This document shows positions 17,244-26,951 of a DNA stretch of 29,155 nt, in pieces (positions within the stretch are counted from its first letter, which is position 1; each line of letters begins with the position of its first letter). The stretch lies in the NCBI GenBank assembly GCA_025201845.1, contig MU604029.1:15649-44803 (forward strand), read 5' to 3'. The notes below the pieces were generated by a model. That model was not told the DNA's origin. It searched no databases and saw only the letters and a list, made by a program, of their open reading frames with translations. The DNA is from Martensiomyces pterosporus. Its lineage: Eukaryota; Kickxellomycota; Kickxellomycetes; Kickxellales; Kickxellaceae. A program made the position numbers and the translations under genes.

Positions 17244-18890
17244 ATGTCGGAACTGAGGGCACCAGCGCGGATAGACGATGACGGCAGTGCGGTTATTCAG
17301 CGGGACGTGGTGGCCAGCGAGAAGCACGCCGAGACATCGGACCAGGTGGTGTCGATATACGAAGTCGAGCGCACAGCACAGGTAATCAACGAGGGAGGAT
17401 ACAAACGGGTTGCCCTGCAGTTTCCAGACGACCTGCTGGCCGACTCGACAGCAGTGTCGGAGGAGCTGAAGGCGCGCATCGGGGAAGGGCAGGTGTTTAT
17501 TCTGGCCGACACCTCGTATGGCAGCTGCTGTGTGGACGAGGTGGCCTCGGAGCATTACTCGGCGGACCTGGTTGTGCACTACGGACGCACCTGCCTGAGC
17601 CTCACGTCGCGCATTCCGGTGTTCTATGTGTTTGGAAGAGAGCCGCTGGATGTCGAGGACTGCGTTGGCAGAGCTGGCGAGCAGCTTGGCGGCAGGAGCG
17701 TGCTGCTTATGTATGATGTTCCGTATGCCTACAAGGCACGCGAGGTTGTGGAGGCGTTGGAGCAGTCGGGCAAGTTTGAGCGGGTTGTCGCGGGCTCGAT
17801 CACTGTGTCCGGTCGCGCGTACGTGCCCAGTGCTCAGGCTGCTGGGGAGAAGGGAGAGCCAGAGAAGAAGCCCTGTGGCGAGAGCTGCTGCGGTGGCTGT
17901 GGCAAGGGCAAGCAGGACGACGCCAAGAAAAATGATGCGCAGGAGGCGCCCAGGACAGCACGCCAGCCATCGGAGGGCATCAGGCCAGGCAGATCGTTCG
18001 CGCTTGCTCAGGGCACATCGATCGGCGACTACACGATTCTGTATATCGGCGGAGAAAGCCCAACGCTGACCAACATCATGCTGACGCTGCGTAGCCAGGC
18101 AGTCTTCAGCTACGACCCACAGGCGCAGTCGCTGCGTGAGGAGACGAGCAAGGTGAACAGGCACCTGAACAAGCGGTATTTCATGGTGCAGAAGGCCAAG
18201 GACGCCGATGTGATCGGCATCGTCGTCGGAACCTTGGCAGCCACGCGCTACTTGCACGTCGTTGAGGCTCTGAAGAAGCTGATCCGTGCAGCGCACAAGA
18301 AGCTCTACGTGTTCGTTATCGGCAAGCTCAATGTGGCCAAGCTGGCGAATTTCGCAGAGATCGATGTGTTTGTGCTCGTTGCGTGCCCTGAAAACAGCCT
18401 GGTCGACTCGAAGGAGTTTTACCGCCCCATTGTGACGCCCTACGAGCTGGAGCTGGCGCTGTCGCGGACAAAGGAGTGGACTGGCGACTATGTGACAGAG
18501 TTCCACGAGTTCTTGGAGCAGGCGGAGAGGGACCAAGAAGAGGACCAGGAGGCGTCCGATCTGGATGAGGACAGGCCGCATTTCTCGCTGGTCACGGGGA
18601 CGTACAAGCAGAGCAAGCGGTTCAATGACTCAAAGGACAGGGATCAGCAGCAAATGAAGCAGCTGGAGAGCGAGGTGGGCGACATGGTTCTGCGCAACAA
18701 GAACACAGAAATCGCGCAGTATCTGGGCAGTGCGGGTGCCGAGTTTTTGCAGAACAGGTCGTTCCGGGGACTCGGACACGATAACAGCAACGACAGCGAT
18801 AGCAACGCCGAGGACAACGATGAGCCGATGCTTGCCGTTGAGGGCCGCAGCGGCATTGCCCGTGGCTACGCTCATGAAAGGGATCTGTAG
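17244..18890 (+). CDS. DPH2: Diphthamide biosynthesis protein 2
   Basis: Dph2 partners Dph1 in a radical-SAM-like [4Fe-4S] enzyme that transfers a 3-amino-3-carboxypropyl group from SAM to a His of eEF2, the first step of diphthamide. The product is 548 residues, against 534 in yeast and 489 in human. Domain 1 has ALQFPDDLLADS, then DTSYGSCCVDEVASEHYSAD and VHYGRTCLSL (C95, C96, C117). Domain 3 has DVFVLVACPENSLVDSKEFY (C381) and RPIVTPYELELAL. An inserted segment at about 198-248 is Lys/Glu-rich and holds CGESCCGGCGKGK (C211, 215, 216, 219). The C-terminal tail is acidic. The frame opens upstream to 17079, but the ATG at 17244 fits the family. Confidence 0.95.
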   Translation: MSELRAPARIDDDGSAVIQRDVVASEKHAETSDQVVSIYEVERTAQVINEGGYKRVALQFPDDLLADSTAVSEELKARIGEGQVFILADTSYGSCCVDEVASEHYSADLVVHYGRTCLSLTSRIPVFYVFGREPLDVEDCVGRAGEQLGGRSVLLMYDVPYAYKAREVVEALEQSGKFERVVAGSITVSGRAYVPSAQAAGEKGEPEKKPCGESCCGGCGKGKQDDAKKNDAQEAPRTARQPSEGIRPGRSFALAQGTSIGDYTILYIGGESPTLTNIMLTLRSQAVFSYDPQAQSLREETSKVNRHLNKRYFMVQKAKDADVIGIVVGTLAATRYLHVVEALKKLIRAAHKKLYVFVIGKLNVAKLANFAEIDVFVLVACPENSLVDSKEFYRPIVTPYELELALSRTKEWTGDYVTEFHEFLEQAERDQEEDQEASDLDEDRPHFSLVTGTYKQSKRFNDSKDRDQQQMKQLESEVGDMVLRNKNTEIAQYLGSAGAEFLQNRSFRGLGHDNSNDSDSNAEDNDEPMLAVEGRSGIARGYAHERDL

Positions 18891-18998
18891 ATTGCTCTCT
18901 TTTCGCTGATTTAATTACCATCAGTGGGCATCTCTGGCGTGGGAGACTGCTGGTGGTCTGGATTGACTGGCCCAGGGTTGTGGGTGCCAATGCACCAA

Positions 18999-19433
18999 TT
19001 AATGTGCGTTTAGCACTACCATATCTGTATACTGCTCAATTTTCGGTGTGCCACATGGCCCTGTGTGAAAAAAGTTGCTATTTCTATGCATGAGCGGAAT
19101 TGCGCTCGAATGTTTATCCTCCACTACTGAATATGTATCATCTGGTGCCCTCCTCTTCACCAAGGCTGCGGGCATGTGCCTGGCTGTGCCCTGGTCTTTA
19201 TACATCTGCTTCACGTCAAGGAGATTGTCCAGAGAACTGTTCTTCTCACCTTTCTTACCAAGCGCACACAGGCAGGAATGGACGTTCCGTGGGTGTGTGA
19301 ATCTGCAATGTGGGGTGGAGGGGGAGGGAGGGAGCAGTCGGCAAGATGTGTTTGTTCCCCATGATACACCCCACAGAAAGCAACAAAAGCAACAAAAGCA
19401 ACAGAAGCAACAAAAGCAACAGAAACAACACAT
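18999..19433 (-). CDS. Doubtful 144-codon ORF beginning with a Cys-Cys-Phe repeat
   Basis: An ATG frame starts MCCFCCFCCF, read from the minisatellite, and continues 120 residues with no recognisable domain. A competing plus-strand ATG frame (19090-19608) covers the same DNA. Such overlapping frames are expected over a stop-free repeat, so neither is convincing. Confidence 0.12.
   Translation of the reverse strand: MCCFCCFCCFCCFCCFCCFLWGVSWGTNTSCRLLPPSPSTPHCRFTHPRNVHSCLCALGKKGEKNSSLDNLLDVKQMYKDQGTARHMPAALVKRRAPDDTYSVVEDKHSSAIPLMHRNSNFFHTGPCGTPKIEQYTDMVVLNAH
19381..19430. repeat. 9-bp minisatellite (CAACAAAAG, about five units)
   Basis: The units are CAACAAAAG or CAACAGAAG, with one ending in AAA. 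The array lacks stops in some frames on both strands. It therefore produces a QQK repeat on the plus strand (within 19090-19608) and a CCF repeat on the minus strand (within 18999-19433). Confidence 0.85.
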
Positions 19434-21496
19434 GGGTTCCGTGAATACGGAAACGAGGCAATGCAGTTGGCCGATCTACTCACACGGGGCCAAGAGCGCA
19501 TTCTTTCACTTGTGTCAAAAGGCGAATGCTGTTTTGCTAGCTCATGCTACTCACGCATCTTGTGTGTTTCCGAGTGTACCGCCAGACCCACACCCAGTTT
19601 GCAGATGAAATTGCTGCTCGCTCGCACTGCTGCCAAGCTGGTTATTGAAATGGCATCTGTTTCCGCGCGGGATTAGGGACAACGCGTGCGCAGAAAGCGC
19701 GAGAATGCTGGCACAGAGTATGGTTGCGGGGGGACTTGCTAGAGATGGCAGCAGACTCGCTCTTGGGCGTAGCAAACCTGAGTCTGTATCCTCGGATTTC
19801 TGTTTATATAACTGGCGATCTCGGGAGCGTGTGAGCAGCATGGCAGTGGCACCTGTCCGAGTGATTGTACCGCTGGGAGCGTCTTGAATGGCAAGACGGC
19901 AAGTGGTAATGGCGCTACACAATGGCACCGTAAAATGGTGTGCTGATGCCGTTTATGGCAGGCTGTAAAGATGCAGGATCGTCCAAGCCAGACAATTCTT
20001 TTCCAGGGCATGCTGTCCTTATGATAGATTAGCAAGGACACCATTTCCTTTCTCACCCTGGGAAGCTAGGAAATGCACCATCGGATACTGGCAGGCATTG
20101 TTCGCAGCTACAGGGATGCAATGGTGGGAGCACCAGCAGCAGCACCAGCAGCAGATATTTCGGCCGAGGGGAGTGGTTGGGTGCTACGCGAAAATGAAGC
20201 GAGCAGGCAGCTTTTTAACGTCTGAACACGCGCATCATGCAAAGCCGACACAGGTGCCCAGCAGGATTGCTCGGAATCCCCATCTCCTCGCCTACTCACC
20301 GCTTCCGGTTGTCCCTTTTGCCAGTGCCTGTCCTGGCATCCGTCCAAAGCAAGCACGCAAGCGAATGCCAGCCTACCTATCGATACGACTCCAGAGAGAA
20401 TCAGCTGAGCACACAGCATCGCGCATTCCTCCTCGTTGCGTGCTTCAAGCCAGCAGCAGGCCGTTATTCCTCGCTGCAGCTTAATTCCCTCGTCTGTGGG
20501 CACCGTCTACATCCGAGTGACACAGCACAACAAACAAACAAACACAAACAAACGGTGGCGGCGAAGTGTGTCCCACGCCTAGCCATATTTTTTCTCGATT
20601 GTTTCTGCTGTCTGCAAATCTTGGCGCAATCGCCTCCCTCCATATAAAACGAGCCGAAGCACAAAAGCGCGCGGTGCGTTTCACCACAGCGCTGCTGTCC
20701 ATCTAGAGACACAATCGGGCTGTAGGGCAAACATAAGAGCCACATGTGACTATGCACAGCCCTATATTGCGCCCCGCCTACAGCGTGAATCAAGCAGCGC
20801 TCGCACACCTGCTCTCTGCAATTTTCTGCTTCTGTGGACGATTGCCAAAAACATGCAGGTCATGGGTGTTTGGTGGGTGGGAAATGAGAAGAAAAGGGCC
20901 AGCAATGCCAGTGAGCAGACATGGGAGGACTGGGATGAGGCAATTCATGCACCGCATTGCTTCAGGCAAGATTAGCAGCAGGCTACAACGGAAGCGGCGG
21001 CCCTAGGTCCCGATAATGCCGCTATCATCACTCCAGCAGCCATAGCAGCATCGCATGTGGGAGGAGATGAAATATTTCGCAATGCTTGCTCACGCACATA
21101 GATTGATAGACAAAGCGAAGAGAGAAGAGGGACTCCATGGATGCATGGAGGGAGCAACTGGAGATGCCGGGCACGGGAACGTGACAGGGTGGGCAATTTC
21201 CCTCTGTGCAAGGCAGTGGTGAGAGGAAGATAGTCGAGTGTCTGGCGAGAAGCGATATGAGGGAAGGGGCAGTTGCAGCGGAGGCATGCGTGCGCGATAG
21301 AACGAATCTGAGGAATACAAAAGGGAGAACCGTCTGCCGTGGAACTTCTCTTGCCTCGTTTAGGCACATTCCGTGGCTTCCCTCGCTACTCTCGCGTTCG
21401 CTTCTATCTTATCCTCCACTGCTACCAAGTAATCACTTACAACGTCGCAGCCGCCTATCTAACGCAGCTGGGCTCAAACAAGGGCTGATAACCTGG

Positions 21497-21668
21497 CAGT
21501 GACATTGTAGTACTCACCTTTAATAACCCTCTATCGCAACCGTCTTCTGAAATATGAGTGCGCTCCACAATAACGATGTGGACAGTGACATTGTAGTACT
21601 CACCTTTAATAACCCTCTATCGCAACCGTCTTCTGAAATATGAGTGCGCTCCACAATAACGATGTGGA
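21497..21668. repeat. 86-bp tandem duplication spanning the OPT start codon
   Basis: Copies at 21497-21582 and 21583-21668 appear identical by eye. Each contains the leader CAGTGACATTGTAG, then ATGAGTGCGCTCC. The ATG of copy 2 (21640) opens the transporter. The ATG of copy 1 (21554) opens a 29-codon frame in another register. Confidence 0.92.
21554..21643 (+). CDS. Upstream ORF created by duplication of the OPT start region
   Basis: The 29-residue frame begins with the same ten residues as the transporter (MSALHNNDVD), then changes register because 86 is not a multiple of three. Its TGA (21641-21643) overlaps the transporter ATG as ATGA. If the transcript starts upstream of 21554, this frame would be met first by scanning ribosomes. 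Expression is not shown by the sequence. Confidence 0.4.
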   Translation: MSALHNNDVDSDIVVLTFNNPLSQPSSEI

Positions 21669-23856
21669 CACGCAGCCACAGCACTGGGACGAGGCTGGAG
21701 CCGTCGAGGCCAAGGCTGGCATCGAGAAGCCCGGCCAGTTCAGCGAGGAGGAGGAGGAAGAGGACTCTCCGTTTGAGATGGTCCGCATCGCCGTCTCCAA
21801 CAAGGACAACCAAGACCTGCCTTCGCTGACATTCCGCGCCTGGCTCCTGGGAATCATCTTCTGCGGCGCTCTGTCCTTCGTCAACCAGTTCTACTGGTTC
21901 CGCCAGAACCAGCTCTCTCTGGGCAGTGCCGTCGTCCAGATTGTGTCCTTCCCCATTGGCTACCTGATGGCCAAGTTCCTGCCAACACGCAAGTTCCGCA
22001 CATTTGGCTGGGAGTGGACGCTCAACCCCGGGCCGTTCAACATCAAGGAGCATGTGCTCATCACCATCTTTGCCACTGCTGCCTCTGGCAGCGCCTACGC
22101 CATCGACGTGGTCACCATCAAGAAGATGTGGTACCAGAGCGACCTTGGCTTTGGCGCCAGCTACCTGTTCCTGCTCACCTCGCAGCTGCTTGGGTACAGC
22201 TTTGCCGGCTTCTCGCGCCGGTTTCTCGTCTACCCCGCGGCAATGCTCTGGCCATCCACGCTGATCACTGCCACTCTGTTCCGCACCTTCCACGAGGTCC
22301 AGAGCTTTGGCGGCAGATTCTCGCGCACCGCCATCTTCTGGATCACCTTTGGTGCCAGCTTTGTCTGGTACTTCCTCCCTGGCTTCCTGTTCCCCGTCCT
22401 CAGCATGATCCCCATCCTGTGCATTGCCGCTCCCAACAACGTCATTGCCCAGCAGCTGGGCGACGGCAACTCTGGCCTGGGCTTGCTCAACTTCACGCTG
22501 GACTGGTCGACCATCGCCTCGTACATGGGCTCGCCCATCTCGTTCCCCTGGGTCATGTCGTGCAACCTGTTCGCTGGCTTTATCATCATCGTCTGGATTG
22601 CCACCCCTGCCGGATACTACACCAACACCTGGGGCACAGGAATCTACCCCATCTACTCTGCCGGTCTGTTCTTGCCGAACGGCACCAAGTACAACATCAA
22701 GAAGATCATGACTCCGCACCAGACCCTCGACACCGCCAAGTACGAGAGCTACGGCCACCTGCGCATGACCTACATGTTCGGCATGACCTACGGCATCGGC
22801 TTTGCCGCCATCTTTGCCCTGCTCACCTACATTGCCCTGCACCACGGCAAGGAGATCATTCAGCGTGTGCGTCAGTCGCGCTCGATGGACGAGGACATCC
22901 ACATGAGGCTGATGCGCAAGTACCAGGAGGTGCCCCAGTGGTGGTACATGGCCATCTTCGCCGTCACGTTCGCCGTCTCCATCGTCACCTGCGAGGTCTT
23001 CCACATGATGCCCTGGTACTGGGTTGTTCTGAGCGTCGTCATTCCGTTCATCTTCACGATCCCCATCGGCATCATCCAGGCCATCTCGAACCAGCAGCCC
23101 GGCCTGAACGTCATCACCGAGTTTATCATCGGCTACGGCAGAGCCGGCGACCCCATTGCCAACGTCACCTTCAAGGTGTACGGGTACATCACCATGGCTC
23201 AGGCGCTCAACCTCCTGCAGGACCAGAAGATTGGCCACTACATGAAGATTCCCCCGCGCCACATGTTCATTGCCCAGATCGCCGGCACTGTTGTTGCCGG
23301 CACCGTTCAGCTGGGTGTCGCCTACTGGCTGATGAACACCGTGCCCAAAATGTGCACGCCCGAGGGCATGCCATGGACCTGCCGTTCGGCCAACACCTTC
23401 TACTCGGCCTCCGTCATCTGGGGTCTGGTTGGCCCTGGCCGCATGTTCGGGTCGGGCTCGCCCTACCAGTCGATGCTGTACCTGTTCATTCTCGGTGTGT
23501 TCCTGCCCATTCCGTTCTGGTACCTGGCCAAGCGCTACCCAAACAGCTTCTGGAGACACGTGCACATCCCCGTCATCATGTCCATCTCGGGAAACATGCC
23601 GCCCATGCCCACCCACACGCTGGTCAACTGGTTCATTGCTGGGTTCTTCCTCGTCTTTCTCTGGCACAGGTACTTCCGTGCGAACTGGCAGCGCTATGCA
23701 TTTGCCACTTCGGCGGGTCTGGACTCGGGGCTGGCCATTTCGGGCATCATCATATTCTTTGCGTTCCAGAATGTCACGCCGCCCAGCTGGTGGGGCACTA
23801 CGGAGGACTTTTGCCCGCTTGCTGGTGTTGGCGGGTACCTGACCGATAGATCTTAG
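21640..23856 (+). CDS. OPT-family oligopeptide transporter
   Basis: The product is 738 residues, typical of fungal OPTs, which import tetra- and pentapeptides or glutathione by proton symport at the plasma membrane or vacuole. The acidic cytosolic N-terminus (about 1-60) is followed by about 14-16 hydrophobic segments. The family hallmarks NPGPFNIKEH (129-138) and KIPPRHMF (from 536) are both present, as is ITEFIIGYGRAGDPIANVTF. C-terminal features are SANTFYSASVIWGLVGPGRM, then SGNMPPMPTHTLVNWF. The gene has no intron. Codon use is strongly C-ending, suggesting high expression. The substrate is not evident. The 86-bp duplication at the start may affect translation. Confidence 0.95.
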   Translation: MSALHNNDVDTQPQHWDEAGAVEAKAGIEKPGQFSEEEEEEDSPFEMVRIAVSNKDNQDLPSLTFRAWLLGIIFCGALSFVNQFYWFRQNQLSLGSAVVQIVSFPIGYLMAKFLPTRKFRTFGWEWTLNPGPFNIKEHVLITIFATAASGSAYAIDVVTIKKMWYQSDLGFGASYLFLLTSQLLGYSFAGFSRRFLVYPAAMLWPSTLITATLFRTFHEVQSFGGRFSRTAIFWITFGASFVWYFLPGFLFPVLSMIPILCIAAPNNVIAQQLGDGNSGLGLLNFTLDWSTIASYMGSPISFPWVMSCNLFAGFIIIVWIATPAGYYTNTWGTGIYPIYSAGLFLPNGTKYNIKKIMTPHQTLDTAKYESYGHLRMTYMFGMTYGIGFAAIFALLTYIALHHGKEIIQRVRQSRSMDEDIHMRLMRKYQEVPQWWYMAIFAVTFAVSIVTCEVFHMMPWYWVVLSVVIPFIFTIPIGIIQAISNQQPGLNVITEFIIGYGRAGDPIANVTFKVYGYITMAQALNLLQDQKIGHYMKIPPRHMFIAQIAGTVVAGTVQLGVAYWLMNTVPKMCTPEGMPWTCRSANTFYSASVIWGLVGPGRMFGSGSPYQSMLYLFILGVFLPIPFWYLAKRYPNSFWRHVHIPVIMSISGNMPPMPTHTLVNWFIAGFFLVFLWHRYFRANWQRYAFATSAGLDSGLAISGIIIFFAFQNVTPPSWWGTTEDFCPLAGVGGYLTDRS

Positions 23857-24487
23857 AAAGCGTCTAGCGGGTTTCCACGCCATGCCATGCGGACGCAGAC
23901 GGCGGCTAGCGCTGCTCTGTTCCGAGTACAGTAGCGTTTTGTTGAAAATAAGTATTGATAGCATTCTAAGGGTCAGCAGCTCATGCGCACACTTTTGCGA
24001 GACTGTACCTCTTCAATGGCCCATTCATATGGCGGGCGGCAGGAGAAACGAAGGGTCGAAGGGAGCAGGGGGTGGCTGGCTGGCATATGCAAAGATGTGA
24101 ACATGGCAGGAAATGAAAAGCGAGCACGCAAGGCACAGGGCGGGGCTTGGTGCCTTCCCCTGCATTGTTTATATCCTGGCGAAATCCTTGGCAAAGCAAG
24201 GCAGCAGCTCCCCACCTGGCAATGTGAAACAGCCACTAGAATTTTCCCTCGCTGCGGCACTGCCCCCTCTCCAGCAGGAATCAGGTGTCCAGCCCGGAAA
24301 TAGCTTTCCCCTCTCCCGGCCCCTGCGGTGCTTTCTCGCTCTATGGCCACTGGAAGGCAGGCTGGAACCGGGGCAATTCCACTGGAGCACCTGCTAGATT
24401 GCCGCTAGTACTGTCTGTATGTGCATTTGCATGTAGAGCGCCATGCTCCTCCGCTCCAGACACAAGAACGAACATGTATTTTTTTTA
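23857..24487. other. Convergent intergenic region between OPT and kelch gene 1
   Basis: These 631 bp hold the 3' ends of both genes. A TTTATATCCTGGCG element near 24168 resembles one at 19803 (TTTATATAACTGGCG). No gene is supported. Confidence 0.45.
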
Positions 24488-26479
24488 CTATGGCTTGTAG
24501 TTTGTTACTCGGAGTTCGGTCTGAGGCGGCGTCCACTGGTGGCTGTCGTAAAAGGCAGCGTGCTCATTTGGCCCAGCAAATGGGTCAGCATCCCGGTCAG
24601 TGCTGAGTCCATGTAAGTTCGCAAGCGACACCTGGCCAGATGTGGTGCAGCCCACCTGGCTGGGGTGGATTTCAAAGGCATCGCTGCTGTCCATGAACCT
24701 GACGATTCTTTCTCTGTTGGGGGTTGGCCGTGGCCTGCCGACAGAGGGCAGCCTGGAAGACACCGTCAGCTTCCTTGAGACATACGGCTCATTGACAGGT
24801 GCATCGTCAATGATACGTGTGTGTCGCATGTTTTCGCCCAGCAGCAGCGAGTCATTCCACCTACTCCCCAACCCTCTGTACTGGTCACAGCTGGAAACAG
24901 CCGTGGATGCTCCTTCGTATGTCGACTGAACCTCGTCTCTGGTCACCACAGCAGCTGTTCCCAGCGCTATGACGATCGGATTGTTCGATAGTGCGCTTCT
25001 GCTTGCCTTTAGTGGGCTCATGGGGACGCTCTCCAGCGTGCGCCCATCGAGGGTTTGCTCATCTGTGCTCTGCCTGTATGCAAACAGCGACGACTCGCGC
25101 ATGGATTCAGAGTGGCTGAGAGCCCTGGGCTGGAGACGCCGCCTCGACCTGCTCGCTGTGCTGTTCCGAGAATTCAGTGACCGGCTGTTGACCAGCTGCC
25201 AGCATTCGTCGGACAAGTAGTACCCTGCAAAAATAACTACCATGGCGTGCAAAAACAGAATGGCTGTCATCAGGGATTTGGTTGTTGGGGTCAGGGGTAT
25301 GCCCAACTGGAGGTTCAAGTCATCAGGCGAGATGCCGTCGGGCAAGTACCTGTCCACAAAGCGCCGGTTCCTGATATCGTAAAAGTAGATGTTGGGGTCG
25401 CCTCCGCTCTTGACGGTGTATCCATGGGTGATGACTAGGTAGTGGCCCAGCGTCTTCATTTTGTGCCAGTATCGCGGCTCGGGTGCATTGGCCACGCTTA
25501 TTTTCGTCCACCTCCACGTTGTTGTGTTCAGGCGGTAGAGGTCGTTGAAGGGCGATTCCCAGTACTCCAGATTGACACCACCAAAGATGTAGATCGAGTC
25601 TCTGTACAGCGAGGCCGAGAAGAGCGACCGCGATGGAGGGATTTTTCCTGAGCAGGTTTTGACCGACCAGACGCGCTTGTCGACGTCGTACAGGTATGCC
25701 TTGTCAAGCGGGATGTGTGTCATGTTGACAGGTGTGCCGTTGGCCAGTGCATACGTATTGCCGCCCAAAACAACCATGCACGTGTCGTTGACCATGACGC
25801 TGTCGTGATTCATGATCGGGCTGATGTCGCTGGGCACCTTGTCTCCCTTATCTGGCCAAATGTCGCTGGTTTTGGCAACCGGAAAGCTGGTATTCGCCTG
25901 GAGAACACTCTCCTGGTGCTTCTGGTGGGCCTCGCCATTGAGGATCATCCGCACAGGAGTGGCCCAGTTGTCATACATGGTGCTTTCAGAGAGAAAATTG
26001 TTCACGCCACCAAAGATGATAATGTCTCCGGATTCCTCCTGCAGCACAGCAGTGTGGTTCACCCACCGTGGCGTCCCGCTGCACGGCATCGAGGATCCCC
26101 ATGCCTGGAACTTTGTGCAAAAGATGGTAAATCTGTTGAGTCGCGAGAACCCCATCGGTGGCTGTCCGCCGTAGGGAACTACCACGTGGCTCTTGCGGTA
26201 GTAGACCGATGTGTGCTGGGCAAATGGCGGCATCGCGAAGCGAGACATCGAGCTCAGCTCGTGCCACTCCGGCGAGGCCTGCTGGATTGGCTTTGTGAGG
26301 TCGACGCACTGGAAATCCAGCAAATAGTGGCTCAGCGCAGTTCCGTTGTCCCTTTTGCCGCCAAACACGCACAGCTCGCCGTTGATAATCTCCATCGTGT
26401 GCTGGAACCGCGGCTGGGATGTCGCCGTGCACCGCAGCAGGCGGGTGAGGCACACCAAAAGAACAAGTGTGTATCGCAT
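24488..26479 (-). CDS. Kelch-ectodomain single-pass membrane protein 1
   Basis: The product is 663 residues with type I topology. It has a signal peptide (1-20, core YTLVLLVCLTRLL), a kelch/galactose-oxidase-like ectodomain (21-395), one membrane segment (about 402-423) and a cytoplasmic tail (424-663). Kelch blades show as QHTMEIINGELCVFGGK, HTAVLQEESGDIIIFGG, DSVMVNDTCMVVLGG, ASLYRDSIYIFGG and HYLVITHGY. Several N-glycosylation sites are present (NHT, NTS, NDT, NGT, NMT, NTT). The tail is Ser/Arg-rich and carries MRHTRIIDDA, then PYVSRKLTVSSRLPS (about 551-579). It is a tandem paralogue of the next gene, in the same orientation. A receptor or cell-wall sensor role is inference; the ligand is unknown. 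Confidence 0.85.
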   Translation of the reverse strand: MRYTLVLLVCLTRLLRCTATSQPRFQHTMEIINGELCVFGGKRDNGTALSHYLLDFQCVDLTKPIQQASPEWHELSSMSRFAMPPFAQHTSVYYRKSHVVVPYGGQPPMGFSRLNRFTIFCTKFQAWGSSMPCSGTPRWVNHTAVLQEESGDIIIFGGVNNFLSESTMYDNWATPVRMILNGEAHQKHQESVLQANTSFPVAKTSDIWPDKGDKVPSDISPIMNHDSVMVNDTCMVVLGGNTYALANGTPVNMTHIPLDKAYLYDVDKRVWSVKTCSGKIPPSRSLFSASLYRDSIYIFGGVNLEYWESPFNDLYRLNTTTWRWTKISVANAPEPRYWHKMKTLGHYLVITHGYTVKSGGDPNIYFYDIRNRRFVDRYLPDGISPDDLNLQLGIPLTPTTKSLMTAILFLHAMVVIFAGYYLSDECWQLVNSRSLNSRNSTASRSRRRLQPRALSHSESMRESSLFAYRQSTDEQTLDGRTLESVPMSPLKASRSALSNNPIVIALGTAAVVTRDEVQSTYEGASTAVSSCDQYRGLGSRWNDSLLLGENMRHTRIIDDAPVNEPYVSRKLTVSSRLPSVGRPRPTPNRERIVRFMDSSDAFEIHPSQVGCTTSGQVSLANLHGLSTDRDADPFAGPNEHAAFYDSHQWTPPQTELRVTNYKP

Positions 26480-26951
26480 CTTGGCACTGTGCTTTCTTTT
26501 CGTCTGTAGTCCAGCAGTGTAGAAAGGGGGTTCGTTATAGAGGAGTGTTGTTGCAGCGGTGGTACCTCTCCAAGAGCAGGTTTTCTATCTCCCTCACCAC
26601 CTGGCGAGAGCACAGCTCAGCTTTCGTGCAAAATCGCCCAGCTCACACGGACGAATCCCTGGCACAGCCGCCTTGCATAAGGGATGCGTCTTGTGAGCAC
26701 ATTGTTGACCTTTCCTTGTTTTGCCCTTTTGGTCACAATCAAAGAATACCCGGCAAGCTAGGTTGTCAGTCTTGGCAGCACACACACCCGCACACGTACA
26801 CCTACCAGCCCTTAAACCAAAGCAGGCAATTGGAGATTGTGTATATTTTGACAAGATGCCAAGTGCATGCGTATATGATACAATGATTGTACGTAAGGTG
26901 GTACTCTGGCAGCTCCCAGTGGTGTCAGATCAGGGTGCCTCTCTCTCTCTT
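26480..26951. other. Spacer between the kelch paralogues
   Basis: These 472 bp hold the promoter of kelch gene 1 and the 3' end of kelch gene 2, with a CT microsatellite at about 26939-26952 touching the gene 2 stop. No further gene is seen. Confidence 0.45.

Larger units (their letters stand above)
18891..21496. other. 2.6-kb intergenic region with no supported gene
   Basis: It lies between DPH2 and the OPT transporter. Contents are the CAACAAAAG minisatellite (19381-19430) with open frames across it on both strands, CAGCAC/CAGCAG runs at about 20128-20152, TATA-like ATATAAAA at 20641-20648, and TATATAA at 19804-19811. An 84-codon ATG frame (20752-21006, +) lies about 110 nt past the first TATA-like site but has no recognisable domain. 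No RNA gene was recognised. Confidence 0.5.

Noticed and set aside
20752..21006. An 84-codon ATG frame about 110 nt past a TATA-like site
   Set aside because: The N-terminus is only weakly hydrophobic, the rest is basic and unstructured, and no domain or repeat supports it.
21520..23964. Long minus-strand frame (814 codons) and a plus-strand shifted frame (22014-23849) over the OPT gene
   Set aside because: Both are low-complexity (H/P/R or G/D/V-rich) shadows of a strongly C-biased transporter gene, which has its family motifs in the other frame.
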